Part shown: one piece after another, positions 58,101-64,000 of the stretch
Numbering within the stretch: position 1 is the stretch's first letter
How the letters are laid out: each line of letters begins with the position of its first letter
DNA from: Chionoecetes opilio
Lineage: Eukaryota; Arthropoda; Malacostraca; Decapoda; Majidae
Reading direction: 5' to 3'
DNA: 64,000 nt
NCBI GenBank assembly: GCA_016584305.1
Contig: JACEEZ010018473.1
Span: forward strand, 65,001 to 129,000
Program-made: the position numbers and the translations under genes
The notes under the pieces: model-generated
The model's input: only the letters and a program-made list of their open reading frames with translations
Told to the model about the DNA's origin: nothing
The model's database searches: none

Positions 58101-61100
58101 GGAATACTATAGCAATCCTGTGCAACTTCTAATGCCCTCCCATGACTCCTGTAGGATGCGTGAAGGAGCGAAGAAGCCTGTGAAGTACTCTGAAGGATTG
58201 TATACAAAGCGAAGGATACTTTAAAAAAATAGTTCTTCCTTCTCCCATTTCCTCTCCTCCCTTCCTTGTCCCACTTCCTTCCTTTTCCTCCCCCTCTCCT
58301 ATTTAACTGGTCTGTCTCATTCATTCTCTGCTGCTCCAAGGCTGTATGATCCACCACACACACAGATCTGTAGCACTCTATATGATCCACCACACACACA
58401 GATCTGTAGCACTCTATATGATCCACCACACACAGATCTGTAGCACTCTATATGATCCACCACACACACAGATCTGTAGCACTCTATATGATCCACCACA
58501 CACACAGATCTGTAGCACTCTATATGATCCACCACACACAGATCTGTAGCACTCTATATGATCCACCACACACAGATCTGTAGCACTCTATATGATCCAC
58601 CACACACACAGATCTGTAGGACTCTGTATGATCCACCACACACACAGATCTGTAGCACTCTATATGATCCACCACACACACAGATCTGTAGGACTCTTTA
58701 TGATCCACCACACACACAGATCTGTAGCACTCTATATGATCCACCACACACACAGATCTGTAGGACTCTTTATGATCCACCACACACACAGATCTGTAGG
58801 ACTCTGTATGATCCACCACACACACAGATCTGTAGGACTCTATATGATCCACCACACACACAGATCTGTAGCACTCTATATGATCCACCACACACAGATC
58901 TGTAGGACTCTATATGATCCACCACACACACAGATCTGTAGCACTCTGTATGATCCACCACACACACAGATCTGTAGGACTCTGTATGATCCACCACACA
59001 CACAGATCTGTAGCACTCTATATGATCCACCACACACAGATCTGTAGGACTCTATATGATCCACCACACACACAGATCTGTAGCACTCTATATGATCCAC
59101 CACACACACAGATCTGTAGGACTCTATATGATCCACCACACACACAGATCTGTAGGACTCTGTATGATCCACCACACACACAGATCTGTAGCACTCTATA
59201 TGATCCACCACACACACAGATCTGTAGGACTCTGTATGATCCACCACACATACAGATCTATAGGACTCTGTATGATCCATTGAACATAATAGAACATAAC
59301 AGCCCTGGAGAGGTTGTCAATAAGAGTGCGTCCATCAGGCATAACAACAACAATAACAAAGGAGAGGCAGTGTTAGCCAAGGACTCACCTAGATTGGTCC
59401 TCATTGTGGATTCGCTTGAGTTCCCTTATGTGTAGATTTCTCTCTCTTTCCAGCTTCTCCATTTCTTGTTGGAGATCAGTGTCCTCTTTCTTGAGAGCCG
59501 TTTGCCGCAACTGTGGCAGGGTGGAAGGTGATTATTAGGGTGACTCAGGGCCCAGGGGTGATTATTAGGGTGACTCAGGGCCCAGGGGTGATTATTAGGG
59601 TGACTCAGGGCCCAGGGGTGATTATTAGGGTGACTCAGGGCCTAGGGGTGATTATTAGGGTGACTCAGGGCCCAGGGGTGATTATTAGGGTGACTCAGGG
59701 CCAGGGGTGATTATTAGGGTGACTCAGGGCCCAGGGGTGATTATTAGGGTGACTCAGGGCCTAGGGGTGATTATTAGGGTGACTCAGGGCCCAGGGGTGA
59801 TTATTAGGGTGACTCAGGGCCCAGGGGTGATTATTAGGGTGACTCAGGGCCTAGGGGTGATTATTAGGGTGACTCAGGGCCCAGGGGTGATTATTAGGGT
59901 GACTCAGGGCCTAGGGGTGATTATTAGGGTGACTCAGGGCCCAGGGGTGATTATTAGGGTGACTCAGGGCCCAGGGGTGATTATTAGGGTGACTCAGGGC
60001 CCAGGGGTTATTATTAGGGTGACTCAGGGCCCAGGGGTGACTATTAGGGTGACTCAGAGCTTAGGGGTGATTATTAGGGTGACTCAGGGCCTAGGGGTGA
60101 CTATTAGGGTGACTCAGGGCCCAGGGGTGATTATTAGGGTGACTCAGGGCCCAGGGGTGACTATTAGGGTGACTCAGGGCCTAGGGGTGATTATTAGGGT
60201 GACTCAGGGCCCAGGGGTGATTATTAGGGTGACTCAGGGCCCAGGGGTGATTATTAGGGTGACTCAGGGCCTACGGGTGATTAGGGTGACTCAGGGCCAG
60301 GGGTGATTATTAGGGTGACTCAGGACCTAGGGTGATTATTAGGGTGACTCAGGGCCTAGGGTGATATTAGGGTGACTCAGGTATATATTAGGGTGACTCA
60401 GGGAATGGGTGACTATATTAGGGTGACTCAGGGTCCAGGGGTGACTATTAGGGTGACTCAGGGTAATTATCGGGGTGACTCAGGGGGATTATTAGGGTGA
60501 CTCTGGGCCCATGGGTGATTATTAGGGTGACTCAGGGTAATTATCGGGGTGACTCAGGGACTCAGGGACATAGATAGATAGAATAGATAGCTACAGGTTT
60601 ATGGGTCTTGTAATATCGTCTTTATAGCATTGTTACTTCTCTATTCATAGGTGCATTCGTCTATAGGTGCATTCGTATTCATCTATGCTATATTTGGGGT
60701 GATCTCAGGGACATAGATAGGTAGACAGATAGATAGATAGCTACAGGTTTATGCTTCATTGTAATCTCAAGGCATACAGGAAAAACAACAACACAATATA
60801 TAGTCATGAGGGAATGAGCTTAATGCCCGTATTCGTAGTCACATACCATCATTGTACGTGGTCATTGTTCACTTTTTGTCTTGTCCTAATTAAATCAATA
60901 TGTCATGCCAGCTCTGTTGTGATTGCAATAAGAGTACTGTATGATTGCTCTAGTACTTGCCATGGCAGCTACAAGATCTCTGTTGTGATTGCAATAAGAG
61001 TACTGTAGGATTGCTCTAGTACTTTCCATAGCAGCTACAAGATCTCTGTTGTGATTGCAATAAGAGTACTGTATGATTGCTCTAGTACTTTCCATGGCAG

Positions 61101-63871
61101 CTACAAGATCTCTGTTGTGATTGCAATAGGAGTACTGTAGGATTGCTCTAGTACTTTCCATGGCAGCTACAAGATCAAATGAATAATTTTGACGGAGTAG
61201 AAATGGAACAAAATCATAGTAATTACCACGAGCAATCATGGTATGTGACTACGAATACGGGCATAAGTACTACAGCAAATTTATAGCAATTTTATCTCCA
61301 TTCATAAGTGCTACATCTATGCTATATTTTGTAATCGCCTGTAATTTATGCATGGTTATAATTTTCTCGACCACACAAACAAAGCTTAACCCCTTGAGGC
61401 CCAGAACGTAATTTCCATTGTAATGTGACTACCATTAGACGATTTTTAGTGACTATAAGTAATATTTTATAGCTATGACCTGTTTAGTATCTTTGTCCGC
61501 TAGTTAATTTGGTATATTCAGTGACTTTTCGTAATTTTATGGCTCGAAAACAGAGGATTTTATATAGCAAAGGAAAGATCTGGGTGTGAAGGGGTTAGAA
61601 GATAAAAGACAATCCACTTTTCCTTCCTCTTCTTCCTCCTCCTCCTCCATCTCCATTTCCTTCTTATTCTCAGTAACCTTTAAGATGCAATACACAGGTA
61701 GTCAATAGTGATCAGACGTTACCTTTAGTATTTCTAGCAAACAAACAATGCTTAAAAGATGATGGTGCTAATCCACAGGTAGTTTATAAAGTGCTACTAC
61801 CTTACCTTTAGTATTTCCTCAGACTCGTAATACTCCTGGATGGTGAGGTCCCGATGGTCGTGTTCGCCCCCCAGGCCATTCGGAAGGTTGCCGCTGCCCT
61901 GACTCTGGTTGCTATTGGCGCCGCGTTTCCGAGAGTTGCTTCCGCCCTCCACGGGTTTGCGCTTCATCAACAGCTTGCGTTGCCGGTCTATCTCTTCCCT
62001 GTTAGACTGTAGCTCCTCTTGTCGCCTGAAACAGTACAAAAAACCATTCATAAGTAATGGTTGGGTTCTTATCAGAGTTGGTGAAAGAATTATCATTGAA
62101 CTATATACATATAAACTTGTTAAATTTCCAGTTTGTCATTTTGGTGGACAAAACTATTTTTTCTGGTTAGTTTTCAAGTGCTCAAAAATCTGCTAACCAT
62201 TTCTGTCGCAAATCACTTTTGTGTGTGATTTGTGACAAAAAAACAAAAAACAAATTGAACCGAACTGGTCCTATACTAACCCCCCCCCAAAGTTATTTGC
62301 AACAGAAATGGTTAGCAGATTAATTCAAAACTCACCAAAAAAAAAGTACTTTCGTCCACCAAAGAGAATTCAGTGTCAAACTGTAATACTATCATAAACT
62401 TTTCCTGAAATATTTAGTTATCTATCCCTCCTCCTTCCTCTCCCGGGTGGCGTGCTTACTTGGTGATCTCCTGAAACGCATAGCCATCCTGCCAGTTCTC
62501 CTGGAAGGTGGCGCCCACTCGCTGGGTCACAAACTGCCCCAGTCGTAACCGGTTCTGCATGCACTTCTGCCTCGCTTCCTTCTTCTCTATATTAGACTTT
62601 TCTATTTGTAACCTTTTGACCACTTCGATACATTTATTGATTTGCAACTGTTTCTGCTCCAACAGTTTACTCTGACTCTGTAGCTGTCTGGACAACTCGT
62701 CATTGGTCTGCAAGGCAACGGGAAACAAGGTGATTAGCAAGTCACACGTTTAGTCACAAACCAAGTAAGCCAAAACTCAGAAATTAATCGACACAAAACA
62801 ACTTCAATAAACATGTCAGAACTGTTTTTCTCATCATAGATTCAGTTGTAATCTCAAACATGATAACCTTAACACAGGAGTACAATGCTAAGCTCAACAC
62901 AGCAACTGGTAGTCATATACAACAACTTTTCTGCTCTACTGAACATAAGAACATAAGAAAATAAGGAAGCTACAAGAAGCTGTGAGACCTACACGTGGTA
63001 GTTCCTGCTCTGGCAAGAATAAACACTAAACACACACTCACACATACAAGGATAAACACACACACACACACACACACACATACAAGGCTAAACACACACA
63101 CACTCACACACATACAAGGCTAAACACACACACACACACACATACAAGGCTAAACACACACACACACACACATACAAGGCTAAACACACACTCACACACA
63201 TACAAGGCTAAACACACACACACACACACATACAAGGCTAAACACACACACACACACACATACAAGGCTAAACACACACACACACACACACATACAAGGC
63301 TAAACACACACACACACACACACATACAAGGCTAAACACACACACACACACACATACAAGGCTAAACACACACACTCACACACATACAAGGCTAAACACA
63401 CACACACACACACATACAAGGCTAAACACACACACACACACATACAAGGCTAACCACACACACACACACACACATACAAGGCTAAACACACACACACACA
63501 CACACACATACAAGGCTAAACACACACACACACACACACATACATACAAGGCTAAACACACACACACACACACACACATACAAGGCTAAACACACACACA
63601 CACACACATACAAGGCTAAACACACACACACACATACAAGGCTAAACACTTAACATCACACACTCACACATTGCAAGTTGTCAATTCTGGAGTTTTTTGC
63701 CTCCATGTCCATTGAGGCGCGACTCTCCATCTCGTCCACCTGGCGGAAGGTGATCTCGCTCTGTGTGGAGCGGGTGGCCACGGGCACGCCGCGGGGGGGC
63801 GGCATGAGGCCCACCAGGGGGTCGCCCACGCCGCCGTGACCCGTCTGCAATGCCCACCTCTGTTGGCACTC
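48096..63871 (-). CDS. TLK: Tousled-like serine/threonine kinase, 5'-partial with an internal gap
   Basis: Nuclear S-phase kinase that phosphorylates ASF1 histone chaperones in its known orthologues. Exons, 5' to 3': 63668-63871, 62460-62707, 61806-62025, 59389-59510, 54444-54485 (optional), 52832-52913, 52197-52288, 51616-51763, then 48657-48876 and 48096-48338 (stop at 48096). Coiled-coil part: [20 protein letters not shown] and [20 protein letters not shown]. Kinase part: glycine loop [11 protein letters not shown] lysine in YVACKVH, hinge region [14 protein letters not shown], then YLPPECF and [11 protein letters not shown]. About 84 residues, including the family's HYDLKPGN catalytic loop and DFG, should lie between 51616 and 48876 and are not found. 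The C-terminus has a Q/A-rich run. Upstream exons lie beyond the window. Confidence 0.93.
49131..50150. other. Irregular, noisy-looking DNA inside TLK
   Basis: Begins with TATAGTAAG tandem repeats (49175-49315). Two badly matching copies of about 190 bp follow (around 49325 and 49515), then a heavily gapped copy of the TTAA MITE (49685-49861). Many small deletions relative to family consensus suggest unpolished sequence. Confidence 0.55.
49685..49861 (+). mobile_element. TTAA MITE, copy 11, heavily gapped
   Basis: Recognisable from CCTTGAGGCCCAGACGTAAT through TAGTGACTAAGCA and AATTATATGG, but about 35 bp shorter than the other copies, with gaps spread throughout. Confidence 0.7.
50195..50692. 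repeat. 23-bp minisatellite
   Basis: About 21 copies of TATGGACTCTCTCTACTAAG then ACG. Some units have CCA or GCG variants. Confidence 0.95.
50701..51270. mobile_element. Foldback element S, copy interrupted by a Tigger-like insert
   Basis: Outer arms AATAACACTATAGTCGCCAC and GTGGCGACTCTAGTGTTATT. Core is as in the 26430 copy. The insert at 50756-51084 splits it. Minisatellites of two related types flank it on both sides. Confidence 0.85.
50756..51084. mobile_element. Tigger/pogo-like MITE, nested
   Basis: 329 bp with inverted ends (CAGCAAAG...ATTATCCGACC at the left, GGTCGGATGTTGGGAATTTG then GCTG at the right) and TA on both sides. Removing it and one TA restores CCATATATTACA, as found uninterrupted at 26460. 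Confidence 0.85.
51272..51540. repeat. 25-bp minisatellite
   Basis: About 11 copies of ATGGACTCTCTATCTACTAA then GACAT, a lengthened relative of the 23-bp array at 50195. Confidence 0.95.
51880..52063 (-). mobile_element. LINE 3' end, second family, inverted
   Basis: GTTTTACAGGGCCTGAGCTA through CCGTCTCCGTATCTACA and AACTGGTGCACATTC to TTGTTCAGGCATCTCCC is the complement of 36570-36766. Confidence 0.75.
52478..52690 (-). mobile_element. MITE family T, copy 3
   Basis: TTTTTTTAACGAGGCGAAAA at the left, then TTAAGGTCTCATGCTTAAAA in reverse order to copy 1. The right end is decayed into poly(A). Confidence 0.75.
52920..53955. other. TLK intronic DNA without recognised elements
   Basis: AT-rich with no repeat family apparent. 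A C-rich patch is at 53865-53945. Confidence 0.45.
53956..54225. mobile_element. Foldback element F, copy 2
   Basis: Starts AAAGGCCGTGTCACAAGGGG and carries CATTTGATGCCTGTAGTAGC and GTGGGTCCCGGAAGATGCCA as in the 24707 copy. The right arm is shortened. It lies in the TLK intron next to the optional exon. Confidence 0.8.
54444..54485 (-). CDS. TLK: TLK optional 42-nt exon
   Basis: Acceptor TTCCTTACAG and donor GTGAGTAG flank 42 nt encoding [14 protein letters not shown]. Its phase (1 base in, 2 out) lets exons 59389-59510 and 52832-52913 be joined with or without it. Without it the junction reads EDQSRFNNHP, which matches the spacing in other TLKs. It is therefore probably a cassette exon, inserted just before the kinase domain. 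Confidence 0.65.
54621..54831 (+). mobile_element. TTAA MITE, copy 12
   Basis: Left TTAA, right TTAT. The copy ends 35 bp before a palindromic MITE of family P. Confidence 0.88.
54866..55226. mobile_element. Palindromic MITE family P, copy 2
   Basis: CTAGATGAACACCGAA mirrors TTCACTGTTCATCTGG. The loop has two long poly(A) runs (about 50 and 34 bases) separated by GAACCTAACCGATTCTATAC. Confidence 0.8.
55453..55664 (+). mobile_element. TTAA MITE, copy 13
   Basis: Left TTAA, right CTAA. The right TIR has drifted (TCTGGGTTTCAAGGGG). Confidence 0.87.
55919..56234. mobile_element. TIR element with GCATTTTTTAA ends
   Basis: GGGCATTTTTTAACATGGTA and CTGGGCGAC at the left mirror GTCACCCAGTAATA and GCTTAAAAAATGCAC at the right. 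An internal open frame (73 codons) crosses the left arm and has no known domain, so I treat it as part of the element. Confidence 0.6.
56261..56555 (-). mobile_element. CR1-like LINE 3' end
   Basis: Carries the usual 3' tail, GAGACCTACACGAGGTAGTT and the region up to TTGTTCTATCCTGGTTACTA. The frame is broken. Confidence 0.8.
56560..58340. other. TLK intron, mostly featureless
   Basis: A C-rich patch is at 56780-56900, a short LINE tail at 57262-57323, and a small inverted pair of CCGGATA-type sequence at 57668-57735 (GGTTGTTCCGGATACTG, reminiscent of hAT ends, but no partner end found). No exon seen. Confidence 0.45.
58350..59280. repeat. 36-bp minisatellite
   Basis: About 26 copies of GATCCACCACACACACAGAT then CTGTAGCACTCTATAT. 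Two alternating point states (GCACTC/GGACTC and TATATG/TGTATG) vary independently between units. Confidence 0.97.
59527..60550. repeat. 30-bp minisatellite next to a TLK splice acceptor
   Basis: About 33 copies of GGGTGATTATTAGGGTGACT then CAGGGCCCAG, decaying after 60280. It begins 17 bp from the acceptor (59511-59512) of TLK exon 59389-59510. Confidence 0.97.
60823..61264. mobile_element. TIR element with an internal tandem repeat
   Basis: Inverted ends of about 30 bp (ATGCCCGTATTCGTAGTCAC and GTGACTACGAATACGGGCAT) enclose about four copies of a 69-bp unit containing TTGTGATTGCAATAAGAGTA. No transposase. Target duplication unclear. Confidence 0.85.
61386..61597 (+). mobile_element. TTAA MITE, copy 14
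   Basis: Left TTAA, right TTAG. It lies in TLK intron sequence 5' of exon 59389-59510, about 210 bp from exon 61806-62025. Confidence 0.9.
62128..62384. mobile_element. Palindromic MITE family P, copy 3
   Basis: CCAGTTTGTCATTTTGGTGG mirrors CCACCAAAGAGAATTCAGTG then TCAAACTG. The inner arms contain CTGCTAACCATTTCTGTCGC and its complement. Shorter loop than copies 1 and 2. It lies between two TLK exons. Confidence 0.78.
62942..63010 (-). mobile_element. Short CR1-like LINE tail
   Basis: GAACATAAGAACATAAG, then GGAAGCTACAAGAAGCTGTG to ACACGTGGTAGTTCCTG. Confidence 0.7.
63020..63650. repeat. (CA)n-based minisatellite
   Basis: About 20 units of TACAAGGCTAAACACACACA with variable CA length, ending about 18 bp from the donor of TLK exon 63668-63871. 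Confidence 0.96.
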
Positions 63872-63952
63872 CTGCACATGAAAGCTTCCCACTATAACTT
63901 GCTGCTCATCACATCACATCACACCACACATACAACAATACAAATACAACAT

Positions 63953-64000
63953 CGTTAACCTCCTTAGACCCAGAACGTTATTTCCATTACATGACAATAT
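63953..64000 (+). mobile_element. TTAA MITE, copy 15, cut by the window end
   Basis: TTAACCTCCTTAGACCCAGA followed by ACGTTATTTCCATTA matches the family's left end. Confidence 0.8.

Overview
This is a nuclear eukaryotic window: intron-rich genes with canonical GT-AG splice sites separated by very large amounts of repetitive DNA. The proteins look arthropod, and a short (TTAGG)n run, very dense microsatellites, CR1-like LINE tails and tRNA-derived SINEs suggest a decapod crustacean such as a crab. The organism is an inference, not something the sequence proves.

Four genes can be reconstructed exon by exon. (1) COX6B, minus strand, 5478-6328: a two-exon twin-CX9C/CX10C cytochrome c oxidase subunit. 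(2) FBXO22, plus strand, 11421-16353: F-box plus FIST domains, eight exons, with an apparent one-base frameshift in exon 2. (3) VPS35, minus strand, 21012-38610: the retromer scaffold, fifteen coding exons giving 795 residues, essentially full length. (4) A Tousled-like kinase (TLK), minus strand, 48096-63871: the 5' end runs out of the window, and the exons for the catalytic and activation loops are missing from the assembly. An extra unrecognised minus-strand exon lies at 794-989. COX6B and FBXO22 are head to head. VPS35 and TLK follow each other on the minus strand. I see no sign that the four genes act as one system.

Layout: 1-5.4 kb LINE remnants, TTAA-flanked MITEs and simple repeats. 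5.4-6.4 kb COX6B. 6.4-9.3 kb an expanded LINE-tail microsatellite, then a 1039-bp tandem duplication carrying paired TGACGTCA (CRE) palindromes. 10-10.7 kb a minisatellite. 10.8-16.4 kb FBXO22 and its GC-rich 5' flank. 16.4-20.9 kb MITEs, two minisatellites and a segmental duplication. 21-38.7 kb VPS35, with introns full of satellites. 38.9-42 kb putative VPS35 5' flank, with a diverged copy of the COX6B-upstream block plus NF-Y and YY1 motifs. 42-48 kb transposons and unexplained DNA. 48-64 kb TLK.

The most informative non-genic content is the transposon stratigraphy. A piggyBac-like MITE is present about 15 times, and three copies sit inside other repeats with clean TTAA duplications. A hAT-type MITE has its own empty site next door. 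A Tigger-like element is nested in a foldback element. A tRNA-Val-type SINE shares its 3' tail with a LINE, and the same tail has expanded into a 2-kb satellite. Two stretches (about 28.1-28.96 kb and 49.3-50.15 kb) look like unpolished sequence, and the second coincides with the missing kinase exons.
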